A DNA stretch of 64,000 nt from Perkinsus olseni (Eukaryota > Perkinsozoa > Perkinsida > Perkinsidae). Location: positions 62,001 through 126,000 of the forward strand of contig JABANP010000092.1 in the NCBI GenBank assembly GCA_013115135.1. The letters are read 5' to 3'. The notes beneath the pieces were generated by a model that saw nothing but the letters and a program-made list of their open reading frames with translations, made no database searches and was not told the origin of the DNA. The number at the start of each line of letters is the position of its first letter. Position 1 is the first letter of the stretch. The position numbers and the translations under genes are program-made. Of the stretch, positions 44,101 to 55,646 are shown piece by piece.

Positions 44101-47100
44101 TCATCACATCTGAACGCAGAGAATCGTCAAGAGTCAAATCCGAAAACTCATTTTCACCGAGCTCAACCTCTCCGAGGAATTTTCGAGCAATCGCTTTTCC
44201 CACTGGGAGAACGAAGCGATCCCTAGTAGCAACCTACCTCTCTATTTTACGTCCTTATCCCACTGTTCTATCAAACGACAATTAATTTACCCCGCAATTT
44301 CTAAACCAGGACAAATATTCTAGGAAGCGAAGAGCCTTGAGGAATCCTAACTTAGGATTCCTAAGATTAACTCTTCATCAACTCTCTTCATCTATTTGCG
44401 TTGTGATTACTTTTACGGGTGATCTAATTTTACTCATCTACAGCAGTATCTTCAACACATATAGTTACAAGTATCTCTACGACTTAGAATGACACCAATG
44501 ACATAGACGATGATAGAGCCCGTGGCGTCAGACGAAAATCGCCTTCCACCGCAATTTCGACTCTAGAAAAAACAATGATCATCAAATTCCTTCCGCCATT
44601 ACCAGAAGAGATGTCTACGGTGTTGAACTTTTCCGGCAGACCTCCCCGAGACTCCATCGCCTGGGCGAATACAAAGCACATCCAAAGGTCATTCAGGACG
44701 AAAGATATCAGAGCCCAGACACGACCTGAGAAAAGAAGGATACTCACTACTCCGAAACTGGGCGAAAAAATCCGAATTTGTGAGTAATTTACCCGCTGTT
44801 ATCCAGCCAGCATAGTCCATAGTAGCCGCCACGCCAGCTGTCAAAGGGGCTGCGTAAATAAGGGCGACCATGATTATCAACTCCCATTTGGTGAGGGTCA
44901 AATTAATTCGGAAATGTAGCATCGCTCCCGTCGCCACGACGACGATGAACACCCATGCTGCCCAGGGTTGTCGATCTCCAATCAGAGTGGACCTACAAGA
45001 CACTTCATGATTTGGCGAAAGTATGGTATAATAATATATCACAGATCTAACAATGACCTAACAGAGTCTTCAAATGCTAATTCTCAAGTTAGCAGGGCGG
45101 CCCTGCCAGGGCCACACGGACGGTCACACACGGGAAGCAGAACACCAACGCGTGACTGGGTCGTTAGGAAGAGCGAAGGACCACAAGACGAACGTGAAGG
45201 AGATGCTCGAGAAGCATCCGGAAGCTGTGCAAGACACAACGCTACCTTCGCGTGGATCATCTCTCGCCACCGACGAGAAAAATAACAACCCGAAATAATA
45301 TGATCGTATCAACCCCGTAATTCCCAACATCCGCCCGAAAAGCGATTACTACCCCAGGGCGAAGATGCATAGCGTTGAGGAGAAGCTGGTTGGTACCGAC
45401 GGCCATGCAGACTCTCGCGTAAGCGTCATAACCCTGCCAGGACTTCTGAACGTGCTGGAACAACTTAAAGTGGATGTGATACCTGCCAAAACCCTCAGTG
45501 ACTCCGATATTGTCGATACCATGGTGACACGGACGAGTGTGTCACCATACACAAAACGACGCTTTGATCCATCTAGAGACCTAGTGCAGCTCATAAGACG
45601 CTTTCTGACATGTACCCTGGCACTGCTGTTTCTCGAAAAGCTACCAAAATTCGCCCAAATCACGTCAGATTACAGCGACTATTCAAACGAAGCACGTCTA
45701 TCAATATGACAATTAATGCTACACCAAAAAACTCAAAGCCCTGAAGCGCTAAGCCTACACAAATAAGTCTCCAGGCGCTACCTAGCAACAGCAGTGGACT
45801 ATGATTCTCAATACTACCAGTCCCATCCAAGTCAACGCGGAAGCCCTCTCGTTCAACCATTTTAGGAAGCGAGACGTAATCACTTCCCATATTACAATCG
45901 GTCTCCCTCGCCGCTGACTCTGCCGTCCTTATCAACCTTCGTGTAATCGTCCATGTCCACTTTCTTCCGCCGGGGGTCCAGACGCTGCAGCCCTGGTATT
46001 CGTAGAATAGACGACACTGGACAACACTCGTAGTCCTACAATAAGAAGCCATCATAAAATATCTAATTTACCACTACTGTATCCTGTATCACAATCTGAG
46101 ATCCAATTCAATAAGTTGTGCATTCAATAATACCACACGTTACTCAAACTGCCCATAAAACTGAGCAAGTAGCCCACGTCGCTCAATCCCAGCCAGAAAT
46201 CTACTGAACGGTAGAAGTTGAAGAGTTGAGTAAATATTCTAGTACTACGAAGAACTCAGGAAGTACAAGCTGATCGCCAATGGCAACCCTTTGGTCGCCG
46301 GCAAGCTCTCCCGTAAACTACACGCCATCTTCAAAATTTACAGGACCACAAATTGCCCAAATACATGAATAAACGAGAAAGACATTCCGAGGGCTCCTCT
46401 CCTTCGACGCTTCCCATCAGCCCTTCACCAGTACCCCTAGTTTTCCCACGACAAGTTCGAATTTTCTACATTCCGATTCGAGCCAAAACCCTGTAGTACC
46501 TCAATAGTAGCCGATGCAGCCGCGATATCCTCGGTCCGAGGCAATGGCAACCTGACGAGAACGCAGTTTAATTAAATTACAGTTCTGCAAGGCTTAGTGG
46601 TTATGTGCGGTCAAAGTAATTACCCTAAATTCAGGCCTAGATGAAATTATTCATTTTCCTTTTTTTCAAATTAATTGAAGTATTCAGATTAGAAAATCTC
46701 CTTATATAGAATCTCTGGATTCATCTTCCAGCAACTCCCTCTTCGCATCGCCCGCGAATTCTCGTTGCCCTTTCATAAAATTTCAGCCAATAGTATGGTG
46801 GGATGGTAGTTATGAAAAACTTGTGTACAACTTCCGGTATTTTTCATTTCCAGTAAGTTTGCTGAATAGCTCATTCGCGTTTGAATTACCAACGAAATGA
46901 AAACTCACGCAACGAAATCTTCATTGACTTTTTCACGGAAGATGGTAGAGTACAATATTCTGAGAACAAATTTCGGCGCACTTGAAATTAAGGATATTTA
47001 CAACGCGTTATTTCCTGAACCACAGTTCAGAATCGCTCAGTGAGCGACGCTCACGATTTTTCTCAGCATCTCCCCGGAAAGTTCGAAAATCTTGAGTACC

Positions 47101-48213
47101 TGTACTACCTGAGCCACTGGGTGAGCAGCTTCACCACCATCGACTGAGCCGTGATTGATGCATGCAGAGACAGCCAAATGGATATCAATAAAAAAATCGT
47201 AGAACCGGAGAGATCGAGGCACCTGAAGACGACAGGAGCCGCGGACTATCAACGACAGAGTTTGAAAGCAAATTACAGAGAAATGATGGTTAGCGGTCGA
47301 AGGTCCTCGCCCTCCCACACAGCAAGAAAAGTCCGGAAAGGCTACGAAACGCGACGATAACGCATCGGAGGTTTTACCCAAAATACGTGAAGTAAAGTTT
47401 CCTAGCCGCGATGTGACATAGTCAAATCACTTGCGACTTCCGAGAAACCGGTTTTCGCGATTCTGATCGATGCTACCGAAGATGACCCTACGGTCTTAAA
47501 TAATTTCTACAATAATTACAGCGTGATTCGATGGTGGCTAACCCGAGTGGACCCTCCCCGGAGATATTACCACATCCACCACAACCATGGTGGGTTCTGT
47601 TGAGGCAACACTCCATCGTAAAACAGAGCAATGCAGAAGCCCAGCATAAGAGTGTTGACCACGAGATAGTTATCCATTTTCGATATAGTGAGACCGAATA
47701 GGTCGCGAAGATCTTCACGGTACAGACCGACCTGCCAGCAACCGAGGATGGGTATCCGAGTACAGAGGATAATATCCCATCCTCATCATACTCGTTCGCG
47801 AAGATTATTGAAAACGAACCAGCAGATGAGACCAAAACGAGAATGAGTTGCAGATAGAGAAAACAGAGTCAACAGGCGTGTAACACGGGGGCGTTGATGG
47901 TCCAGAAGAATGATTCGGAACACAAGCGAATTTCACGATGAACGGCTTAGACACTAGTTGACCGGGAAAAAAGCATAACCAGGACGATTCGACAGCAATT
48001 TTATGGGAAATTTTCGGATTTTTGGACAAAAACGGGAAATTACAAAACTCTCCTTCCTTCTCCCGTTATCACCTGTTGTAATCGAATATTCTGAATTTGA
48101 TGGACTTTCTGCTGCCGCAATGTTTGGTCGAATACGAAGACATCCTTATTATACGAAAACAGCGATCCGGCTCCGTTCGCCAGAGCCGCTCCGGCTGCCG
48201 CTAGCTCTGCCAT
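41161..48213 (-). CDS. Array copy 3: diverged membrane protein with a converted 3' end
   Basis: Exon 1 starts at 48213 (AELAAAGAALANGAGSLFSY after Met) and ends at acceptor-proximal residues RQQKVHQIQ. An exon near 47740-47560 reads YREDLRDLFGLTISKMDNYL. Near 46540 comes VLVRLPLPRTEDIAAASATI. At 45463-45370 comes QKSWQGYDAYARVCMAVGTN. At 45000-44800 come AWVFIVVVATGAMLHFRINL and LIIMVALIYAAPLTAGVAAT. 44000-43730 is an acidic cytosolic segment (EILKEKCEDEERELEKIFAA). The 3' exon (41886-41161) carries the propeller-like tail. Sequence from 41161 to about 41559 is nearly identical to copies 1 and 2; everything 5' of it is strongly diverged. No disabling change was noticed. Function unknown. Confidence 0.6.
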
Positions 48214-48229
48214 ACCACTTATAAAAAAT

Positions 48230-48852
48230 ACAAACTGATTAAAAAACGGAAAAGGAGACCCGCCATCGCCTCCATCGATGAGTTCGGAGTGAAGCCCTCG
48301 TCAAGTGGTGGGGTCGTTATTTTCCTATTCTTAAGGATTGCTCAATAGACGAATAGTGGAAATTAGAATCGACTCTAGAACTGCCGCATTCAACGTGTTA
48401 ACATCAATTCCAGGATCGATTCTGAGTTTCACAATTACTCGTTTGAACGTGGAGTGGTTCATCCGTAAAACATCATTATAATTCTCAAGATGGCCATGGA
48501 CTATTATCACTATTTGAATAATAAATGCTAAAGATAGAGTATCCATGGTTGACTCTAGGCATAAATGAATCGGAAAGATGCTCATCACATGCCCTGAAAA
48601 ATATTTAGGCCGTGCATGGGAGAAGAGCTCGCTCTTACATCCGAGAAAGATACGCTTCTCCGACCCTATTGTGTGTAACTGTCCCAATCAAATGGTGGAA
48701 AGGTGTAGGCACAGAGAATAGAAATAACGAAGGATGGGCATCACAAATATCAGAGATTAAACATACATCTTCCAGGGGTTGAACCTGGATCACAGGGATC
48801 ACAGCCGTGCCCCGCTCCCGTGTGACCAGTTCGATTCGAAAACTGTAAGTTC
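48230..48852. other. Stretch without a recognised gene, upstream of array copy 3
   Basis: Presumed promoter side of array copy 3. It contains a tRNA T-arm-like sequence on the minus strand near 48777-48800 (GGTTCAACCCC within paired CCAGG/CCTGG), without a partner acceptor. Confidence 0.4.
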
Positions 48853-48857
48853 CAGTC

Positions 48858-49159
48858 TGTTATGGAAAGATGCTGAAGTGCGCAAGATTTGATGATAGCT
48901 GTTGTCTTCCTATCGATCGCACGATCTGTTTACCCCGCCCTTAAGGGGAATGAGTGTCTGTGAACGTATCCGCGGCCGTTTACTCTCACCATTGCTCACC
49001 GTTGCTACTGTAGGGGTTCTTGTTATGGTCTCAATCGTATCGTGGTATGAGTAACCACCCCAGTTCGTCAGTATCGTCACAGAGCGGGAGTTCCGAGTTG
49101 TCTAGTCTCGAGGGGCCACCAAACCACGGGTTCGATCAGTCCGACGAATTATTACATCA
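48858..49159 (+). repeat. 5' LTR, 302 bp
   Basis: Begins TGTTATGGAAAGATGC and ends GAATTATTACATCA. The gag ATG at 49047 lies inside it, so 37 codons of gag are LTR sequence. Confidence 0.95.
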
Positions 49160-51177
49160 TCTGGCGATCTCGGTGGGACTTGAGATCGGTACGGCCCTTG
49201 GTGGTTCAAGGTTGACGACGGCCACACTCAACGCCCTGGTCTCCCAGTTCGTATCGGCCTTGATGGTAGAGGCCCCTTATCCCTCCCCCGAGTGGTTTCG
49301 GGCTATGGTCGAAGCCGTAATGTCGAGGGCGACTACGGAGATGGCCTTGGACGTGCCGGAGGAAGTAAGGGACGAGGTAGATGCACGGGTGGTCGAGGGG
49401 GTCGAAGCGCTCATACAGTATATCCTCGTAGAATTAGAGGAAAAGAGAGAGTCCACGCGTGAGGGACGCCAACAGAAGAATTTGTTAAGGAAGCAGTTGT
49501 GGGGAGATTCGTTATCGGTGGTAGCGATAGGTCTTGAGGAGTCATTCTGGGATCGTTATGCTGGGGCGAAAGTCGCGTTGTACCGTTCGAATCGGAGTGA
49601 GACGCACGATGGTCAATCCTCGAACGCTGAGGTTCGAGTGCCTTCCCCGAACGCTGAGGTCCGGGGGGCCATGAGGTCTCCTTCGCCGAGAGTTGTCTCG
49701 GACGGTGATGGTGAGTCACAGGGAGTAGTCCCTGTTGAGACGGGTCCATCGAATGCGCGAGAGTCTGAGGGCGCCCCAGTGGTGTCGGCTACCCTGAAGC
49801 TCGGGTCGGAGAGTGACCCTACAATTAGAACCCCGTGGCTAACTGCTTCACGGGCAGCTACCGTCGCTGGTGGGCATGTCTCCGGGCAGCCAGACTCCGC
49901 GAAGGGGGAGCTGCCCAGAGTTGGGCGTGCCTCACCCCAGGCCGAGTCGGCGCCGGAGCAGCCCAAAGATGAGCCAGCTCCAGGATCGGGTCAGGTTTCC
50001 AGGAGGGGGCCCTCAGGAGGGGTCGGTGACGCTCTGACCGAGGCATCTCTAGAGAAGATTCGCAAGGCCGTTAAGGCAGCGAAGGCTCCTCCAGGTGCTC
50101 CGATACGTCTCGGAGGCACAGAGATTCTCAGTTCGTTTCGCGTCTTCTACAAAAATCAAGCCCTGATCAACGGCTGGTCTGAGGTGCATGAGTTCTATTG
50201 GCTCTCTCTGAACATTGAGACTAAGCTCTGGCTCCAAATCAGTGGAGTCAAATTTAAATCTGTTGCCGAACCCCTTGAGTCGCGCCTGTTATGGGCAAGC
50301 CGCAGCTTTTATATGGTCCAGTCTGGAACGTCGTTTCGGTGCGGACAAGGAGATCGAGAAGCTGCAGGCAGAGTCCTTGAGTCAAGGACCTTGACGCTAT
50401 CGCAGCGTCCGAGCGAGAAGCTGCTGGCCTACTTAGGTAGAGTCAATGACTACAGGGCAAGATCGCATTATGCTAACCTCACGCGGAAGGATTCTCAGTG
50501 GATAGCGGCGGCGAGATCGGGGATCAGGGATCCTCTTGATGCGTCGCTTGAGTTACCTTCCGGTGGACCCGAGCATCCGAGAGAGCTCGGTTGACGAGGT
50601 CGCACCCATTGGAGAATGGGAAGCATGGTTGATCTCCATGGAGCAGCTGACGATGAATGAGGGTGATACTACCCAACAAGGAGCATCGCAGGATGAGGCG
50701 GTGACTGTCTTCGAGACTCAGGCTGGTCCGCCTGGGGCTCAAGAAGCCGCGAAGGGTGCCGGACGCCGACGAGGACGACGTTCGCCGTTTGCGGGAAAGT
50801 GCTATGGCTGTCAAGAGTTTGGCCATCGTATAGCAGATTGCCCTCAGCGGAAGAACAGCGCCGGTGACAACAAGGAAGGGAAGGCCGGAGGATCGACGGA
50901 AGCAGCTACAGCTGAGTCAGGTGGACCGGTGGATGACGCTGAGAAGAGCCCTCCAGGTGAGGACAAGACCAAACCTCGGGAGAGCGAGGACTGTACAGTG
51001 CAGACGGCGTCGTATGCTGTCGACTGTTATACAGTACCGATAGCGTCATACGCCTTCGACTGTCACCACGCCAAGCAGTCGGCCGGGAACGACTCGGTTC
51101 GGTCCTACGCCATCACGGAGGCTGACAGCCCGCCAGTACTCCTTTTAGATTTTGGAGTCATCGACAGGAAGGCCTAG
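49047..51177 (+). CDS. gag: gag polyprotein, with a frame change
   Basis: Structural protein of the LTR element. The first ATG in frame (49047) lies in the 5' LTR; the frame runs to a stop at 50594. The overlapping +1 frame (50536-51177) continues without a break in sense and holds one CCHC zinc knuckle, CYGCQEFGHRIADC (50800-50841), after an RGRR-type basic stretch. The frames overlap for about 60 bp, so the shift is either programmed +1 or a single indel. The middle of the protein is rich in Pro, Ser and Glu. Confidence 0.8.
49162..49181 (+). promoter_or_regulatory. Primer-binding site
   Basis: TGGCGATCTCGGTGGGACTT starts two bases after the LTR. Its complement reads as a tRNA 3' end: T-loop AAGT, T-stem CCCAC, acceptor CGAGATC, discriminator G, CCA. 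The tRNA would begin GATCTCG; none of the three tRNA genes in this window matches. The site is also within the gag coding frame. Confidence 0.75.
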
Positions 51178-53434
51178 TCGATACAGGATCGGCGACTTCT
51201 TTGGTCGACTTGGACACGGCCAAGCACCTATGTCAGTTGGGTCATGCGGTCTGGAGTCCAGACTCTGGACGCCGACACGTCTCAGAGTGACAGTCAAGTA
51301 TGCTGATGCACGCGAAGAGGTTGCTCGAGGAGAAGTTATCCTTCGTGCTACGGTTAACGGCAGTGTCTGTTATCTGCCATGTCTCGTCGTCGAGCGGCTT
51401 GGCAGGTCTATCATTCTGGGACGGCGCAGCTTGAAACTGCTCGGTACGGAGCTCAAGTTCCGTCAGGACTCTGAGGCGGTGAGATGTTCGCTACGTGAGG
51501 CCTTTAAGGCAGCCGGCGAGACGGTGAGTCCGCCAGATGCCGAGGCAAACTGTGGTAGTGTCGACATCGCAGAGGCCGTGGAGTGCTATACCACAAATGG
51601 AGAGCTTTTCGTTGATGATCAACGTGAACCGTCACATCCAGAGAAGGGCCAACAGATTGGCCGCGATGTGGTTGATCGGAAGCTCCGCCCTATGTTGAGC
51701 GAAGCTGTCGAGGCTGGAGTTGGAGAGAAGACGCCCGATGAGTTTATCTCGCAAGCACTGCAGAATATCTCCGAGTTAGGAGAGCTGCCAGTTGCCGAAG
51801 GATATGCCCTACGCTTGAAGAAGCTCGAGTCCGATGACGCCGAGCCAGCTGAGGAAGGTCAAGAGTACCGGTTCCTTGCGAGCTGACAGGTTAGACAGGC
51901 GGGTTCGACAGGCAGTGCGGTATGGAACAGCGCGTCGCTGATCCATCGATTGCAGCAGCAGGAGCGAGAAGAGTTCCAGAAGAACTGTGACTACTATGTT
52001 GCTAAGGGCTTCTGGAAAGAGAAAACTCCGGATCATGGGCTGGCAGCTGCGCAGAATGCGGATAGCAGTTTGATGGGAGTGATATTCCCAGTCAGACAAG
52101 ATCCTAACAAGTCGACGGCCGTGCGGCCGGTATGTGATCTGCGCCAAGCTAATTTGGTCTCTCCACCAGTTTCTAATACTCAGTTGACGACGAGTGATGC
52201 GACGATGAGACTTCGATCTCGCTTACAGCCATTACATGTGGTGGCCCAGTATGATCTTCAGAAAGCGTTCTACTCGGTTGAAGTAGACATCACCAACCCA
52301 CATGGTCAGTCCGTCCCATTGGAGTTGAGCGTAGGGGGCGCGGTGTATGAGACGCGCAGGCTCGTCTTTGGACTGAGCTGCGGTCCTCTGATTTTGAACA
52401 CCACGCAGCGCATCGATCTCATGGTAGCCGAGGCGGCGTATAGAGCCTTCTATGGAGATGATAAGGCTAATCCGCCTCCGAATGTGGTGGTGGTGATGGA
52501 TGATTTCTTGCTGTCCGGCAGTGAGGTATCAGTGAAGCGCTTTGAGAGCCTTCTACTCTGTTGCTGGCAGAAAACTGGTTTCCGTTGCCCAGACGACAAG
52601 CGCACCCGTTGGAACGAGTCATGTGCCGTTCGGTGGCTTGGAGGGTACTGGAAATGGTCGGCGCAGAAAGGAGAGTTGTCTCTCTCGCGACCGGAAGTCT
52701 CTTTCGTCAAGGATTTTCCTCAAGCTAAGTCGTCTGTCTCTCTGTCCAAGCGTCAGGTCTTCAAGTATGGAGGCCAGTTCATTTGGAATTTCGTGCGGTG
52801 TCGGAGAGACGCTGGCTCGCAGTCATGCTGACTGTGCGAGAGTGCTAGCTTCCAGAACGGAAGCTTGGGACCGGAAGGGCGGTGAATGGGTGAAAGAAGC
52901 TTGGCTTCATCTCTCGCTGGCGTGTCGTTATTGGGACCGGGCTAGAGAAGAAGAAGATCAGGCCCTGCCGCTCTACTCTGGTGTGAAGAGCCTTCGCGCC
53001 GAGATTGATGCATCCGGCGTAGGGTTCGGTTACGTGTGGAAGGACGGTTCGGATGGCCAGGTTCTTGCCTGTGCTGCGCGTATCCAGTCCCGAAGCATGT
53101 CGGTAGGCTCGTGGCATGTGAACAGAAGGGAGCTCTATGCTATCGCATGGTGTCTCCAGAGGCTCGAGGATTGCCTTTCCTTCTTTCCATTGGTGACCTC
53201 TGTGCAACTATTATCAGATAGTTCCGTTGCCGTCAAGCAGTCCGATGTCTGGACGGTGCCCCGTTGTAAGAGCGTCGAGCGTAAGGCCATCTTGAGGCTG
53301 AGAGGTGTCATCTGTGACACAGTTCATGCTCTAGCGGTGCGGTCCCCGGCGGTTAACGTGGTTACTGGTCACATAAGTGGTGCTCAAAATCACATTGGGA
53401 TGTTATGGAAAGATGCTGAAGTGCGCAAGATTTG
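51171..53434 (+). pseudogene. pol: pol: protease, reverse transcriptase, RNase H; frameshifted, no integrase
   Basis: Protease: LVDTGSATSLVD with DTGS at 51180-51191, then a frame change and the flap/ILG region (SIILGRRSLKLLG). Reverse transcriptase (51950-52735): VRPVCDLRQANLVSPP, AQYDLQKAFYSVEVDI, FGLSCGP and the catalytic VVMDDFLLSG (MDD at 52496-52504). RNase H (to 53434): EIDASGVGFGYV, NRRELYAIAWCL, LLSDSSVAVKQS and GHISGAQNHI. At least three frame changes (near 51210-51270, 51885-51950 and 52735). The RNase H ends at the point where family members have an A-D-x-L motif, because the 3' LTR starts there; the stop codon is inside the LTR. Confidence 0.8.
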
Positions 53435-53702
53435 ATGATAGCTGTTGTCTTCTTATCGATCGCACGATCTGTTCACCCCGCCCTTAAGGGGAATGAGTGT
53501 CTGTGAACGTATCCGCGGCCGTTTGCTCTCACCATTGCTCACCGTTGCTACTGTAGGGGTTCTTGTTATGGTCTCAATCGTATCGTGGTATGAGTAACCA
53601 CCCCAGTTCGTCAGTATCGTCACAGAGCGGGAGTTCCGAGTTGTCTAGTCTCGAGGGGCCACCAAACCACGGGTTCGATCAGTCCGACGAATTATTACAT
53701 CA
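53401..53702 (+). repeat. 3' LTR, 302 bp
   Basis: Same length as the 5' LTR. Differences were seen at three sites only (C/T near 53451, T/C near 53473, A/G near 53525). It supplies the last 11 codons and the stop of the pol frame. Confidence 0.95.
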
Positions 53703-53705
53703 CAG

Positions 53706-53981
53706 TCAGACCGGCTCGTCAACCAGCAGCGAAGCCCCGCTGTTTGAGTACAGACCGTTGCGGCCTTTGGTGACCAGACTAACGTCTTGTACGGAATAAC
53801 CCAACTGAAGACCGGAACTCAAGCTGAAGTCAGATATGGAAACTGAATCGACGGCTGAGGGCCGGGTCCTAGCGTCAGGTGTTAGAATATTCTGCGAGGC
53901 CGGCAAATATCTCGCCAAGCTGAGCTCGGTCGCAAGACCTGTCTGCTGCACTGTAACGGTGGTTTCAGTCAAAATCTACCG
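53706..53981 (-). CDS. Possible terminal exon ending at the LTR insertion
   Basis: Minus-strand open segment after an acceptor-like CTCGGTAG (about 53981). It reads ETTVTVQQTGLATELSLARY with a Ser-rich remainder and stops with TGA at 53708-53706, overlapping the retrotransposon's target duplication. Family unknown; it could belong to the decayed neighbour. Confidence 0.25.
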
Positions 53982-54058
53982 AGATACGTTAGCCAAACTT
54001 TGTTGGCATCACTTGGTCGAACGGGTCCGCAGAGCCTCCAAGCAGGAAGAGATCTTTG

Positions 54059-55361
54059 GTCCCTTAAACGTTTCTGAGAAGTACTCTAGCGGGTCTCGAT
54101 ACTAGACCGAATTTCTCCGACAATAGCGGAGAACAAGGAGCGTGTTTCGTGAGGGAAAAAAATCTTGCTCATCACCATAACCACCAGCCAGTGATATACC
54201 GTGCAGGCCATGCCACTTCGCCACTCTAACAATACAGCTTGTCCGGGTTTTGGTCCAAAACTTTTGGAGAAGAAGTAATAGAGCCGACCATCAGGAGCGA
54301 AAACTGTGCCGTCCCCCAGTGGGGAGGCACCAAACTCGGTAATTGCTTTGTAGTATCCAGTGAAACGACCTTCTTTTTCGGCGACTTGGTCATAGGTCCC
54401 AGCAATAGGAGTTATCTAAGTAACCAGAGGCTGCGGATTCTGACCAGTGCAGCGGCGGTCATCTACCGCAAGGGATGAGCTTCTCCTTACGTACTCCAGC
54501 CTTGTGAGCGTCGCTAATGACCTTCTCAGCGTTCGCGTCAGTGAGGAACATACCTCCCTCAGCTGAAACATTGCGATGGACGTTGGGCTTGAGTACAACG
54601 ACATTCAGATCGGCGAGTTGAGGGACTTCGGTCTCCAGAGCACGATGCCACTTGAAATAGTCACACCTAGCAGAACAAGTTCAGATGAATCGCAGCCTGG
54701 TAATCGAACGACGAGCGAGTATATAATAACATCTCCAGCCGACGGTTTGCCCTGGGAGCTCACTTTGTCATGAAGATCTTCCCCAGCTCCTTGGAGGCCT
54801 CAGCAAGGCCCTTCATTATGAGGACATCCACGGGATAGGTTTCCAAGAACTTCCGAGCACTGTTCTGAAAGCTCACTTGTCGTTTTCATGGAAATAAAGG
54901 CCCAGATGAAGCATCATTTTACCCCCTCTAGCCGCCACTTGCTCCCTCAAGGCCGTGAAACCGGAGTCGTCCCACGCTTTGTGTTGGAAGATCGATGGCA
55001 CGATCTTATTGCCGTCGACCATGTAGCCAGTCAGTAGGAGGTTCCTCGCACCGCCCCGCAAAACTTCGTTGAAATACCATTCCCAGTTGAAGATGTCAAT
55101 CTTTGGGCCCTCGGGAGAATCCCACGGATGAGTCACACCTTTATAGAACTCGAGAGGCGGCGAGGATGAGAAGGGGGTCCACGTGGTGGAAGTGGACGGA
55201 CTGGGTTCCATAGATGTAGTCGAAGACTTTGGAGTGGTCGAAAGCTGTCGTGATGCCTTGAGAGGCTCTCGCGTAGTGGAAGATGGGCGCTTGACAGAAC
55301 CCGTGGATCTGACGAGCTCTAGCAGGAAGTAGAAGCTGAGGACATGCGGCACGACCTCCAT
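54059..55361 (-). pseudogene. Decayed paralog of the secreted chitinase-like protein
   Basis: Minus strand, starting MEVVPHVLSFYFLLELVRST (signal peptide) at 55361. It keeps the order of the gene at 25454-26640: ARGGKMMLHLGLYFHENDK, FLETYPVDV, KELGKIFMTK and a donor GTGAG, then WHRALETEVPQLADLNVVV, GGMFLTDANAEKVI, and DGRLYYFFSK. Breaks: a frame change and loss of the segment equivalent to GFSVALERFDGD right after YPVD, an in-frame stop after EKLIP, and further frame changes. A Thr/Ser-rich linker follows the signal peptide. The retrotransposon lies 350 bp beyond its 3' end. Confidence 0.62.
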
Positions 55362-55646
55362 GTGATGATGACACTAGAAAGGAGAACTAGCCGGAGCCGA
55401 GTCCAACAGAACGACTTCACCCAGATCATACACAAAATTGTTCGCAAGATGGCGGCGGCTATTCAGCTCTTCGTGCAACCGTCTCTCACTCTCTGAGACT
55501 CTCAGACTGAAAGTGACCCAGCTTATGACGATATCGCTGACTTCTCTAGACTGCTGTAGTAATTACCGCGATGGGAATAAATGAAAGCTGAACAGGCATG
55601 GGGTGCTTGTATCGGCCCAACGCAATCCACCCTCTAAAGAAACGCC

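Larger units (their letters stand above)
48858..53702 (+). mobile_element. LTR retrotransposon without integrase
   Basis: Two 302-bp LTRs (TG...CA) are flanked by the duplication CAGTC (48853-48857 and 53703-53707). The internal region encodes gag with one zinc knuckle, an aspartic protease, reverse transcriptase and RNase H, then passes directly into the 3' LTR. No integrase is present. The LTRs differ at only three positions seen by eye, so the insertion is young. Superfamily not decided (Ty3-like or BEL/Pao-like). Confidence 0.93.
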
